Below, piece by piece: positions 9,115-19,000 of a stretch of 64,000 bases of DNA. Position 1 is the first letter of the stretch. Each line of letters opens with the position of its first letter. Source of the DNA: Spartobacteria bacterium (GTDB taxonomy: Bacteria > Verrucomicrobiota > Verrucomicrobiia > Chthoniobacterales > UBA10450); the NCBI GenBank assembly GCA_021325495.1, contig JAJPGZ010000014.1:1-64000 (forward strand), read 5' to 3'. A model generated the notes under the pieces. That model was not told the DNA's origin and ran no database searches. It saw nothing but the letters and a program-made list of their open reading frames with translations. Position numbers and translations under genes: made by a program.

Positions 9115-9570
9115 CTACTTGTTAGGCGTAGCCGGCAAATCGGAACTAAACATGTCGGCGCCGCATCTCCACGATCCGTCCGGCTGCTTCTTGAAAACCT
9201 CGAGATATTTTCCGCGGTCCTTCGTTCCATCTTTGCCGGTCATTTCGTACGTGCCGGTGAGGTAGGCGAGCTCGCCCGAATTGGCGACCTCGACCCGCGT
9301 CGTCTTCCAATTGATCGCACTCAAGCTGTCGAGAAAGCCTTTCCATAATTCGCGTCTTCCCTCCTTCGTCGTCACGGCCGGCGCGTTTGGCGGCAGCACA
9401 ACGGCGTCGTCGGAATAAAACGAAATTGTCTTCTCAACGTCTTTCGCAGCGGCGGCTTTCGACCATTGCTCGTCCGTATCGCGAACAGTTTGCTCTATCT
9501 TCGGATCGCCGCCGAAGATCGACATCGTCATCGAAAACAAAACCAGGACAATCGAGGCGTGTATTTTCAT
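9115..9570 (-). CDS. secreted SnoaL-like/DUF4440 protein
   Basis: The product has 151 residues: a signal peptide of about 20 residues, then an NTF2-like alpha+beta fold. Family hallmarks are IEQTVRDTDEQWSKAAAAKD, VEKTISFYSDDAVVLPPNAP, GTYEMTGKDG and KYLEVFKKQPDGSWRCGADM. DUF4440/SnoaL-like proteins of this kind are small binding or isomerase folds, and the ligand cannot be told from sequence. The stop-proximal codons overlap a GTTAGGC word at 9121-9127, and the signal peptide contains word 1 (9515-9524) encoding MSIF. Confidence 0.8.
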   Translation of the reverse strand: MKIHASIVLVLFSMTMSIFGGDPKIEQTVRDTDEQWSKAAAAKDVEKTISFYSDDAVVLPPNAPAVTTKEGRRELWKGFLDSLSAINWKTTRVEVANSGELAYLTGTYEMTGKDGTKDRGKYLEVFKKQPDGSWRCGADMFSSDLPATPNK

Positions 9571-9621
9571 GGCCCCAATCGAAATGGCGGGCGCGCCTGA
9601 GCGTCAATGTTATTTTCCCGC

Positions 9622-10434
9622 ATGAAATCAATCGAAGAGAAGCGCGCGGAATTTCGGAAGCTGCATGAGAGCGGTTGTTTCGCGCTTCCAAATCCGTGGG
9701 ACATCGGCACGGCGAAATATCTGCAACATCTCGGATTCAAAGCGATCGCGACCACTTCGGCGGGTTATGCGTTCTCGCGCGGTGTCGCGGATGGCTCGGT
9801 CAAACGCGACGAGATGATCGCGCACATTCGCGAGTTGGTAGAGGCGACGGACATCCCGGTGAACGCGGATTTCGAAAACGGATACGCGGATGAGCCGAAC
9901 TGGTGCGCGGAAAACGCGCGGATTTGCGCGGAGACCGGTGTGGCCGGTTTATCGATCGAAGATGCGGCCGATCGCAAAGAGAGCCCGTTGTACGATGTCG
10001 ATCTTGCGGTGGAGCGCGTCCATGCCGTGCGCGAAGGGTTACACGGCTCGAACGTTTTACTCGTTGCTCGCGCCGAAGGCCTGCTCGTCGGCCGCGAGAA
10101 TCTCGATCAAGTAATCAAACGCCTGGTTAAGTTTTCCGATGCGGGCGCCGATTGCTTGTACGCGCCCGGGCCGACGAAACGCGATGAGATCAAAGCGATC
10201 GTCGAAGCGGTCGCGCCCAAACCGGTGAATGTGTTGATCGGAAATCCCGGCGGCCTAACGATGCGTGATGCCGCGGAATCAGGCGCGCGTCGCGTGAGCG
10301 TCGGCGGCGCATTCGCGCGCGCGGCGTGGGGCGGATTTATTCGCTCGGCCAGCGAATTGATGGAGCAGGGGACGTTCGAGGAATTGAAGCACGGCGCTTC
10401 CTACGCCGAGCTGCAAAGATTATTTCAGGAGTAA
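9622..10434 (+). CDS. isocitrate lyase/PEP mutase family enzyme
   Basis: The product has about 270 residues, a TIM-barrel of the PEP mutase/isocitrate lyase superfamily. Visible signatures are ALPNPWDIGTAKYLQHLGFK, TTSAGYAFSRG, the metal-site strand NADFENGYAD, GLSIEDA, LLVARAEGLL and NVLIGNPGG. The length and the ALPNPWD start match the oxaloacetate-decarboxylase/2-methylisocitrate-lyase-like subgroup, whose substrates are mostly untested. An in-frame ATG at 9607 would add five residues, and neither start has a good ribosome site. It stands alone and is followed by word 1 at 10436 and the aldo/keto reductase gene. Confidence 0.88.
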   Translation: MKSIEEKRAEFRKLHESGCFALPNPWDIGTAKYLQHLGFKAIATTSAGYAFSRGVADGSVKRDEMIAHIRELVEATDIPVNADFENGYADEPNWCAENARICAETGVAGLSIEDAADRKESPLYDVDLAVERVHAVREGLHGSNVLLVARAEGLLVGRENLDQVIKRLVKFSDAGADCLYAPGPTKRDEIKAIVEAVAPKPVNVLIGNPGGLTMRDAAESGARRVSVGGAFARAAWGGFIRSASELMEQGTFEELKHGASYAELQRLFQE

Positions 10435-10484
10435 TTGTCGATCTTCGTTTTGACCATGACGAAACCGAGACTTACGGTTTTGAT

Positions 10485-11435
10485 GTGAGCGAGATTACGC
10501 GGCGGAAATTTTTGGGCGCGAGCCTGATTGGCGGCGCGACGATTTTAGCAGGAGGTTTACCCAGACTTGTGAGCGCAACGGAAAGATCGACATCTTCATT
10601 TACGATCGGCGGCGATCTCAATGTGAATCGCCTCGGCTTCGGCGCGATGCGTTTAACGGGCGAAGGAATTTGGGGTTGGCCGCCCGACCGCGAGAACGCG
10701 AAGAAAGTTCTCAAGCGCGCGCTCGATCTCGGTGTGAATCTCATCGACACGGCCGATGCCTACGGCCCGGAAGTGAGCGAGCTATTGATCGCGGAAGCGC
10801 TGCACCCGTATCCGAAAGGCTTGGTCATTGCCACGAAAGGCGGCCTAACGAGACCGGGCCCGGGGCAATGGGTGCCCGATTGCCGGCCGCAACATTTGAC
10901 CGAAGCGATCGACAAAAGTCTGAAGCGACTAAAAGTCGATCGCATCGACGTCTATCAATTGCACACGGTAGATCGACATGTTCCAATCGAAGAATCGTTA
11001 GGCGCGATCAAGGCCGCGCGCGACGCCGGAAAAATTCGCCACGTCGGATTGTCCAACGTGGACGTGAAGGAAATCGAGCGCGCGCGGAAAGTGGTGCCGA
11101 TCGTCAGCATTCAGAATCGCTACAACATCAGCGACCGCGATTCAGAGGACGTGCTGAAATATTGCGAGAAGGAAAAAATGGGGTTCCTGCCGTGGGCGCC
11201 GATCGGCGGCAGCGGACATGGCGCGCTCAGCCGATCAAATAGCCTGGAAGAGGAGGCGAAGCGGCGCAACGTCACATCGGTGCAACTCGGGCTCGCGTGG
11301 TTGCTCTGGAAATCGCCGGTGATGTTGCCGATTCCGGGCACGTCGAAGATCGAGCACCTCGAGCAAAACATGGCAGCGGCGAAGATTCAGCTGAGCGACG
11401 ACGAATGGAAGAAGATTGAGTCGGCCAGGGCCTAA
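10485..11435 (+). CDS. Tat-exported aldo/keto reductase
   Basis: The product has about 316 residues if it starts at the GTG at 10485. The frame is open further upstream, but that stretch overlaps the previous gene. The N-terminus is a twin-arginine signal (ITRRKFLGASLIGGATILAG). The rest is a complete aldo/keto reductase with the catalytic tetrad visible: Asp and Tyr in LIDTADAYGPE, Lys in LVIATKGG, His in VYQLHTVD. NADP-site elements ISIQ-like (VSIQNRYN) and LPIPGTSKIEHLEQN are present. Export of a nicotinamide-using enzyme in a folded, cofactor-loaded form by Tat is consistent. The substrate is unknown. The stop codon lies in a GCCTAAC word (11430-11436). Confidence 0.88.
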   Translation: MSEITRRKFLGASLIGGATILAGGLPRLVSATERSTSSFTIGGDLNVNRLGFGAMRLTGEGIWGWPPDRENAKKVLKRALDLGVNLIDTADAYGPEVSELLIAEALHPYPKGLVIATKGGLTRPGPGQWVPDCRPQHLTEAIDKSLKRLKVDRIDVYQLHTVDRHVPIEESLGAIKAARDAGKIRHVGLSNVDVKEIERARKVVPIVSIQNRYNISDRDSEDVLKYCEKEKMGFLPWAPIGGSGHGALSRSNSLEEEAKRRNVTSVQLGLAWLLWKSPVMLPIPGTSKIEHLEQNMAAAKIQLSDDEWKKIESARA

Positions 11436-11483
11436 CCAAGAGTTTGCTTGACGCAGGTTGGAAGCTGAAGCACAACATCGCCC

Positions 11484-12260
11484 ATGAGTTCTACCTTAAC
11501 CCGCACCTTCGGGTGCTTCGCTGTTTTAACTGCCATCGTCACAGCTGGTCCGTTGTTAGCCGGACCCGAGCCAATTTCGTCCTCCGGCAAGAACGCCGTG
11601 GTCGAAACCAAACCCATGGAGACGGTCTGCACCTGGACCGGTTTTTACATTGGTGGTAACGCCGGATACGCATGGAGCGACAATTCCACGTGGAGTGATA
11701 ACGGTGGTTTCGATGAAACCCCGCCGCGCCTGACTTACAACAACGATGCCGACGGCTTTACGGCCGGTGGTCAGGTCGGATTTAACTGGCAAATGAATCG
11801 CTTCGTCCTCGGCCTAGAAGGATCCGGCGGCTGGCTGGATCTGGATGATGCCCACAATCCTACCGGTGATTTCGGTCCGCTCGATAACCTCTCTCGTATC
11901 GACTACAACTGGTACGCGACGGTCACGCCGCGCCTTGGCTTTGCATGGAACCGTCTCCTTTTGTACGTCAAAGGCGGCGTCGATTTCGTGGACGTCAAGA
12001 ATGAGGCCTCCGACTTCATCAATCGAACCAGGATTGACCCGAGTGATCGGTCGATCCACGATGACACCGAAGTTTCATGGACGGTCGGTGGCGGACTCGA
12101 ATACTGCATCAATCCGCATTGGAGCGTGAAAGTGGAATATGATTTCCTGAACGTCGACGACACGACTTCGGGCAACCGGGATGGCGACACGTTCCATCAC
12201 GACCATGATGGGATCCACATGGTCACGGCCGGGATCAATTTCCGCTTCGGCTCGTTCTAA
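11484..12260 (+). CDS. outer-membrane beta-barrel protein (Omp25/OmpA-barrel-like)
   Basis: The product has 258 residues, with a signal peptide of about 26 residues, then the typical start of small eight-strand barrels: WTGFYIGGNAGYAW, and later GFTAGGQVGFNWQMNRFVLG, TVTPRLGFAWNRLLLYVKGG and WTVGGGLEYCINPHWSVKVE. It ends with the terminal strand HMVTAGINFRFGSF, whose final Phe is the recognition signal for the BAM machinery. The family is widespread in alphaproteobacteria and Verrucomicrobia, with structural or porin-like roles. A strong terminator follows, so it is monocistronic. No copy of word 1 lies inside it. Confidence 0.88.
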   Translation: MSSTLTRTFGCFAVLTAIVTAGPLLAGPEPISSSGKNAVVETKPMETVCTWTGFYIGGNAGYAWSDNSTWSDNGGFDETPPRLTYNNDADGFTAGGQVGFNWQMNRFVLGLEGSGGWLDLDDAHNPTGDFGPLDNLSRIDYNWYATVTPRLGFAWNRLLLYVKGGVDFVDVKNEASDFINRTRIDPSDRSIHDDTEVSWTVGGGLEYCINPHWSVKVEYDFLNVDDTTSGNRDGDTFHHDHDGIHMVTAGINFRFGSF

Positions 12261-12283
12261 GAACGAACGTCGAAATAATCTTG

Positions 12284-12314
12284 CGCGGGTGGCTGGACTT
12301 TCCGGCCACCCGCG
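12284..12314 (+). terminator. terminator after the outer-membrane protein gene
   Basis: The arms CGCGGGTGGC (12284-12293) and GCCACCCGCG (12305-12314) form a perfect 10-bp GC-rich stem with an 11-base loop, followed by TTTGCG. It lies 24 bases after the stop at 12260. Word 1 follows at 12326. Confidence 0.75.
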
Positions 12315-12394
12315 TTTGCGTACGCAAGATCGACATACTCCGTCCGACATAAATTTCGCTCGCGCGCGACGGGTTTCGGAATGACAATTGCCAC

Positions 12395-12877
12395 ATGATC
12401 ACACGGGCTCTCATGGTCGCCGCGGGGTTTCTGGCGATCTCCTTTACTTCATTCGCACAACAGTCGGATTCGTTTAGCGACTTGAATAATCGCGAGGTGC
12501 AACTTCCATCACTCGCGCTCGCGAGCGCGGAATCCTTCGCGTTTCCGGATACGATCGCATCGGCCGCTTTTGAGTGGAAAAGTTCAGAGTCGATTGTCGA
12601 TGTACCGTTGCCGGCGGTGATCGTGACCGCGCCTCGGCGCATTGCCACCGTCGCAACCGTGTCCCCGAAAGATGTGCAATCGGAGCCGATAACGGAATTG
12701 CACAAACCGATCTTCGATTACGCCCACGGCGAAATCGGCGTGATGTTTGGAATGTCGGCGAGCAATAGATTCAGCGGCGATTTCGAGTCGGGTTATCTAA
12801 CCGGCACAGTCGGCAACGAACATCTCCAGATTTCTGCCGGCGCCTCGTACGAGCACTCCGATTTTCATCGGCGTTAA
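12395..12877 (+). CDS. small secreted protein, unknown
   Basis: The product has 160 residues, with a signal peptide (residues 1 to about 22, cleavage after SFAQQ). The mature part is acidic to neutral without recognised motifs. It holds VTAPRRIATVATV in the middle, reminiscent of TonB-box-like or carboxypeptidase-regulatory linkers, and a beta-rich C-terminus with GVMFGMSAS and YLTGTVGNEHLQISAGASYE, which resembles a short fragment of a barrel protein. It could be a truncated relative of a larger outer-membrane protein. No neighbour points to a function. Confidence 0.5.
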   Translation: MITRALMVAAGFLAISFTSFAQQSDSFSDLNNREVQLPSLALASAESFAFPDTIASAAFEWKSSESIVDVPLPAVIVTAPRRIATVATVSPKDVQSEPITELHKPIFDYAHGEIGVMFGMSASNRFSGDFESGYLTGTVGNEHLQISAGASYEHSDFHRR

Positions 12878-12949
12878 TTATTTCGCGTCGGCGTAGGCGC
12901 GTTTCAGGATGGAGATGTCGATCTTGTCCATTTCCATCAGGCCCTTACA
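12878..12949 (-). pseudogene. 3' remnant of a VOC/PhnB-like gene
   Basis: Read on the minus strand, the last 20 codons encode MEMDKIDISILKRAYADAK and stop at 12878-12880. This closely resembles the usual C-terminal tail of VOC/PhnB-type proteins (MKKIDIAALKRA-like). Upstream of about 12950 the reading frame shows no related sequence, so only the 3' end survives. Its DKIDI codons coincide with one copy of word 1 (12916-12925). The assignment is from memory of the family tail and rests on a short stretch. Confidence 0.4.
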
Positions 12950-12981
12950 TGAGGGTCACTATTCCGCAATTGAAACGAGCC

Positions 12982-12998
12982 GCCTATTTATAATAGGC
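12982..12998 (+). promoter_or_regulatory. -10 element inside a palindrome before the first BNR gene
   Basis: GCCTATTTATAATAGGC is a perfect 7-bp inverted repeat with a 3-base centre, and it embeds a consensus TATAAT (12989-12994) about 45 bases before the ATG at 13040. A TTGAAA at 12970-12975 is only 13 bases upstream, too close for a normal -35. An operator over the -10 box is plausible. Confidence 0.4.
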
Positions 12999-13039
12999 TG
13001 AAACCGGGCCGACGAGACGAGGCGGCACGAATACTTATT

Positions 13040-15913
13040 ATGCAAAACCAATCCCCCGCCCGGCGTATCCGCATCGTTTTCGCGGCAACGTTGTGCGTTA
13101 TCGCCGTTTCACTCGGGTTAAGCAGCGTGCCTTCGACAAGATCGACATCGACACGCGGGCCGGTTCTCAAGTTTTCGAAGTTCGCGGCCTTCCGGCGTCC
13201 GGCGGGCGGCCGTTTGCCGGCGAATCCAACATCACCATCCGTTTCGGTTAATACGCCCACTTTCGGTCATCCCATTATCGCTGGAATCGGCGGGACTGGA
13301 TTCGAGGAATCGCTCCGCATCGATCCGACAAATCCAAATCGCATTTACACAAGCGCACCGGGATCTGCTTCGGCCGACACGAGCTGGATTTGGCATTCGC
13401 TCGATGGTGGACGCACATTCAAGTGGGTGGTAGGCGCCGCGCCGCTCGAAGGCAAAGTGACGACGTGCCACGGTGGTGGCGACACCGAGATCGCGGTCGA
13501 TCCGTTAGGCCGGTTGTACTTCAACGATCTGACGCTGGCGAACTTCAGCACCGCGCGCTCGGATGATGGCGGTGTCACGTTTACCTGCAGCAACACCGGC
13601 GTGCCGGACTCAGTGGTAGATCGACAATGGTATGCGATCGACGGCGATCCATTGGCCGGGGGCAGTATTTATCTGGCTAACGACGAGATCGGACCGGGCG
13701 GCGTGGTGTGCGGAACCACGCCCGCTAATAACGTTCTCGTGATGTATCGGTCGCCAGTCACGGGATTGGAACCGACCGCCGGCATCGAATTCGGTCCCGC
13801 GAACCACATCACGCCAGTGGGCGGATGTGATGAAGCGATCATGGGCAACAACGAAGTGAGTCCGGTGGCGACGACGTTAGGCCAACCCACGGGTGCTCCC
13901 GGTCAATACGCGACGCTCTCAGCGCCGGTAAAACACATCTTCGTCATTCACGATAATGTGGAGCTAAACAAAATTTTGATTGGTCGTTGTTTCCCGGTCG
14001 CTTTCGGTGCGGCGGTGCCAAACGTGAGCGATCCGAGCGGATTGAACTGCACCGATTTGTTAGTCGCGGATCTTGGCGCGGGACAAAAGACGGGCGCAAA
14101 TTTCCCGACCCTGGCGATCGACAAAGCGGGGAATCTGTATGCGGTTTGGGAACAGGCGCCACTCGGCCCGGCCACGAACGCGACCGGCGATCTCGCGATA
14201 ACCGGCGACACGGTCTTGAAGTATTCGTATTCGACCGATCAGGGAAACACATGGAGCGCGCCGATCACGATCGACACTTCCGGTTCGCCTGACGGGGTAT
14301 TGCACAACAACGTCTTCGCGTGGATCAACGCGGGCGATGATGGCCGCGTGAACATCGTTTGGTACGGCACACCGGGCGTGGCGAATCTCGGCAGCATGTT
14401 CGATTTTGTCGGTTGCGGCCAAAACGTGCTGAACCCGCCGCCGGGCGGCAAAAACATTAACGGCCCGGATGCGGTCGATGGTCTTTGGAGTGTTTGGATG
14501 GCGCAATCGACTAATGCGCATGATCCGGGCGGTGTCGTTTTCACTGCACCCGTCCGCGCGAGCTCACATCATGTTCATCGCGGTGCGGTGCAAACCATCA
14601 TCGGCGGACAATGTGGTTGGGCCAGCCGCGCGCTGGGCGATTATTTGCAATTGCGAACCGGACCGCAGGGCGATGCGCACATTAGTTATGCCGATTCCAA
14701 CAACATCGACGGTGGCCTGGCCGGACACGCCATGTACGTTCATCAAAATGGCGGCGCGGGATTGTACACCTCGCCATCATCACTCGTTAACGTTCCGGGA
14801 ATTACGCCTTACAACGGCGTGAGCGATCAAACCGGCGACGGCAAATATGAAGTAAGCGGTGTCAGCAGTGCGAACATGCCGCAGCTCGACATCGCCGCTT
14901 CGAACATCACGAAGGTGACGACCGCTCCATGTTCGGTGGTGGCCCCATGTTACAAAATTTTCATGCAACTAAACGACCTGAGCCTCGCGCCGACGCTGGC
15001 GCAGGATCCCGATGTCGATCTTGTATGGCACACGCAATGGTTCGTTCCGTCCTCGACCGACGGCGCGGGCGGGAAAAACTTTCATGCCTACGCGGAATCG
15101 AACAACGGCGCCGCACTGCAATGCTTCATCGGCGAAAATGCGGTGCAAGCGGTAGGCGGTGGTGGCGTCCTGACTTATCCGGGCGACACGCAATTGCCCG
15201 CGGCGAACTGCCAATCAACCCTCGGGCCTAACGGGAACATCACCATTTATGTTCCGCTCTCGAACGTGAACGAAGCCGGCGCAATCGATAATCGGCTCCA
15301 CGAAGTGACCGCGAGCACGATGACGTTACCGGCGAAAGCGAACAGCGTTCCGCGCGATTCCACCACTGGATTTGGCGGCGTTTTCTTTAATCTCATCGAT
15401 GTTTCGCAAGGATACGTTTTCGATCCGGCCACGACGGTTGCGGTGTCGCGCAAAGTCCATGGCAGCGCCGGCACGTTCGATCTCGATCTTCCGTTAACGG
15501 GCACACCGGCGATCGAACCGCGCACTGGTGGCGCAAATGGCGACCATCAGATCGTTGTTAGGGCAGGTGTGCCGGTCAGCTTCACTTCCATCACGACAAC
15601 CTGCGGCAGCATCGCGGGCGCAAGCACGGTCGGAAGTGAAACAACGGTTAATTTAACGGGTGTGCCGACTTCGGCGCGTTGCTCGGTCACGCTCCACAAT
15701 CTGAGCGGCGACTTGATCGTGCCGATTAATTTCTTGTTAGCCGACACGACCGCAGATGGATTCGTTAACTCAGCCGACATTGCGCAGACGAAGTCGCAAT
15801 CAGGTCAATCGGTCACGTCGGCAAATTTCCGGATCGACGTGACGGTGGATGGAAACATCAATAGCGCGGACGTCGCGCTGGTGAAGTCGAAATCGGGTAC
15901 GGCGCTTCCGTAA
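13040..15913 (+). CDS. secreted BNR/Asp-box protein with dockerin-like C-terminus (copy 1)
   Basis: The product has 957 residues: a signal peptide (about 1-37), a sialidase-like beta-propeller region with Asp-box motifs (SLDGGRTFKW, RSDDGGVTF, STDQGNTWS) over about 100-650, then a C-terminal module beginning VSRKVHGSAGTFDLDLPL. It ends with two dockerin-type-I-like calcium loops (DTTADGFVNSADI and DVTVDGNINSADV) and the tail KSKSGTALP. It lacks the fibronectin III and PKD domains of copies 2 and 3. A glycosidase role is not shown, because Asp boxes alone only indicate the propeller. It carries word 1 only at 13138 (signal region) and 15013. A word-1 copy at 15921 follows the stop. Confidence 0.8.
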   Translation: MQNQSPARRIRIVFAATLCVIAVSLGLSSVPSTRSTSTRGPVLKFSKFAAFRRPAGGRLPANPTSPSVSVNTPTFGHPIIAGIGGTGFEESLRIDPTNPNRIYTSAPGSASADTSWIWHSLDGGRTFKWVVGAAPLEGKVTTCHGGGDTEIAVDPLGRLYFNDLTLANFSTARSDDGGVTFTCSNTGVPDSVVDRQWYAIDGDPLAGGSIYLANDEIGPGGVVCGTTPANNVLVMYRSPVTGLEPTAGIEFGPANHITPVGGCDEAIMGNNEVSPVATTLGQPTGAPGQYATLSAPVKHIFVIHDNVELNKILIGRCFPVAFGAAVPNVSDPSGLNCTDLLVADLGAGQKTGANFPTLAIDKAGNLYAVWEQAPLGPATNATGDLAITGDTVLKYSYSTDQGNTWSAPITIDTSGSPDGVLHNNVFAWINAGDDGRVNIVWYGTPGVANLGSMFDFVGCGQNVLNPPPGGKNINGPDAVDGLWSVWMAQSTNAHDPGGVVFTAPVRASSHHVHRGAVQTIIGGQCGWASRALGDYLQLRTGPQGDAHISYADSNNIDGGLAGHAMYVHQNGGAGLYTSPSSLVNVPGITPYNGVSDQTGDGKYEVSGVSSANMPQLDIAASNITKVTTAPCSVVAPCYKIFMQLNDLSLAPTLAQDPDVDLVWHTQWFVPSSTDGAGGKNFHAYAESNNGAALQCFIGENAVQAVGGGGVLTYPGDTQLPAANCQSTLGPNGNITIYVPLSNVNEAGAIDNRLHEVTASTMTLPAKANSVPRDSTTGFGGVFFNLIDVSQGYVFDPATTVAVSRKVHGSAGTFDLDLPLTGTPAIEPRTGGANGDHQIVVRAGVPVSFTSITTTCGSIAGASTVGSETTVNLTGVPTSARCSVTLHNLSGDLIVPINFLLADTTADGFVNSADIAQTKSQSGQSVTSANFRIDVTVDGNINSADVALVKSKSGTALP

Positions 15914-16032
15914 CCCGCTCGAAAGATAGTTGTCGATCTTGCGCCCAAGGGGCGGGGTCTAACTTTTTTGTGTCGGGAGGCACGTAAAGGCGCGGCGGAA
16001 TCCGAAGAGAGACCAGAACCCTTCCACTCGTT

Positions 16033-19000
16033 ATGCGCACTATTACCCAGATATCCAAATGGCGGCTCGTTACCGCGCTCGTAATTATTCTCACGAGCAG
16101 TCTGTTTCTATCGGAAGCATTCGCGAAGACGAAACGCAGTTCTCGCCCACGAGCTTTGGCACAGCCGAACGCGCCGACGGCGACGCCTGCTAGTGGTACT
16201 GTCGATACCACAACTCAGTCGCTTACTTATGCGGATGGACCTACGGTCCCAAATCCGACGGGCGTCCTCGGCGTTCCGAATTGCGCCGCGCCAAACTCGT
16301 GCAGCGATTTCGTGCTCACGGTAAATGCGTCGAGCCTGGCGACGACGAAAAACTTGAGCTGGTCGGTGAATTGGACGCCGGCAAACGTGGATATCGATAT
16401 TTTCGTGCTCGACCAGAACCGCAATCTGGTCGCGAACAACAATTCCACTGTCGATCCTTCGGTGATCATTCTCCCGATTCCGGCTGACGGAACGGTTTAT
16501 CATTTGGTTTGTTCGTCCTCGGTGGGGACGGCGCCGATTACCGGCACGGTGAGTTTGGTGACAAAGTTCCCGACCACATCGCAAGGCGGAGGCGCGCCGC
16601 CGCGCTATATGAATTATCCCGCGGCCCCGAGTCAGGCGAACGGCGATAACGAGCCGTCGATGGGCGTGGATTGGAATCCGAATGTTCCCGGTTTACGGCA
16701 GATCTTCGGGCAAACGCGGTTGAACACAGGCGGTGTCGCATTCTTCACGGGCGATACCATTCAATGGCGCACTGATTTTGATGATTGTTCGTCGCCGGCG
16801 ATCAATAACTGGGTCGACACGAATGCGCCGATCATTACCGGGCTCGATCCGATCGGCTTCGTCGATCATTTCACTACGGCCGAGTTAGGGCGCAACACGA
16901 ATCCGCCGCACACGCCCGGTCGCGTTTTCGGTCTTGATCTGGCCGCGGGCACGAGCACAGCGGCGTTCTCGGATGATGACGGACAAACGTGGACACCGGT
17001 GGTGGCAGGAAATTATCCAGCAGGGCCGGACCACGAAACGTTATGCGGCGGACCATTCCACGCGCCAGTGCCGACACCGCCGGCGCCTGCGTATCCGAAC
17101 GCGATTTATTATTGTTCGCAAAATGGTGTTCAGAACTCGGAGTGCTCACGCAGCGATGATGGTGGCGTGACGTATGGACCGGGCGTTCCGATTTTTGATC
17201 CGACAGTGTGCGGCGGCGGCATTCACGGTCACGTAAAAGTTTCGCCGCAGGGGACGGTTTACGTTCCGAACTCGTCGTGCGGTGCGCCGGTCGGCCCGAA
17301 TGTCGGCTCGAATGGGGTCGCGGTTTCGACTAACAACGGCATCACGTGGGAAGAGCGCAATGTGCCTAACAGTACCGGCAGCGCGGATCCGGCGATCGGT
17401 ATTGGACAAAACACCGTCGGCAAGCCGGCGGGTCAGGTTCCGAACACACTCTATCTCGGCTGGGTCAGCGGCGACGGACATGCGCACGTGGCGCATTCGC
17501 CGGACGAAGGCGTGACGTGGCAGGACGAGAAGGACCTCAGCTCCGTTTTCGGAAGTCAAAACTCGGTGTTCCCGATCGTCGTGGCCGGCGATGACAATCG
17601 CGCCGCCTACGCGTGGTTGGGAACGATTGCCGACTCGACCAAAAAAGTGTGGCATCTCTACATTGCGCACACCTACGACGGCGGAAAAAACTGGGTCGTG
17701 GTCGATGCCACGCCTAACGACCCGGTGCAGATCGGGAACATTTGCTTGTTAGGCCTGGGTTGCACCGGTGCGCGTCACCTTTTGGATTTCAACGGTATCG
17801 ATGTCGATCGAGAAGGTCGCGTCCTCGTTGGTTACACCGACGGTTGCGTTGGTTGCACGAACGATCAGAACACCACGCAATCTGCCGACGCGCATGCGAC
17901 GATCGCACGTCAATCCGGCGGACGTCGCTTGTTCGCGGCATTCGATCCAATCGAACCGCAACCACCGGCGGCGCCGCAGATACTTTCAGTAGTGCGCCAG
18001 AATCCAACCAGCGCGCTGCTCTCGTGGCTAGAGCCGGACAATGGAGGCTCGCCCGTGACCGGGTACAACATCTATCGCGGCAATTTTGCCGGACTCGAGA
18101 CCTTCATCGCGCATGTCGATGGCGAACTAACGAACAAGTATCTCGACCAGAGCGCGCCCAACACCTCGAACTGGTATTACAAAGTGACGGCCGTAAATGC
18201 GGTGGGTGAGAGCACCTACTGCCACGAGCTAAATGTCGATGGCGTCCAACCGGGCCAAACGGCCTGCCAGCTGCCATACATTCAAGTGCAGGATGGCGCC
18301 GCTTCCATCACGCCGGATCCGACCGGCCAGTTCACGATTCAACGTGTCAACCTCGGCGAACCCTTTATGGGCTGCGGCAAAAAAGGAATTACCGCGACGC
18401 TGAAGGTGAACACGATGGATCCGAGCAGCACCGGCACAGCCGTTGTTCCACCGGTGTCGACGTACATTGTTTACTTTAAGATTCCGGGCAGCGCCAACTC
18501 TACCGGCCAACCGCAGACGATGTACGTGAGTTACGACAACACGACAAATCCCGCGGGTGAGTTCGACTTCGGTTGGATCGACCCCGCCACAGGCAGTGAA
18601 TGCACGACGCTTTTGACGCCAATCGATCCACATCCGCTCACCGGAAGTGTTGCCGCGGACGGAACGATTACGTTCAACTTCGACTTCACCGCTCCGGTTG
18701 AATTCGCGAGTTGCAAGGCGGCCGCCACCATCGCGGACGAGATGTTTATTCAGCCTGAGCTGTGGAAACCGGGCCTTGAGATCACGAACATTCAAGCCAA
18801 AACGTATCAGCGTGCCGGTGGCATCCTCAGCGGAGCACGCGTGAATCGGGCGACGACGACTGGCGACGGGACTTACACGACCATCGGCAATCTCGGTTGT
18901 CTCGACATCAAACCCCGCGCCGTCCTGACGGCGAATCCACAAGCTGGCTCGCCGCCATTGCAGGTGACTTTCAGCGGCGCCGCTTCGAACGATGCCAATC

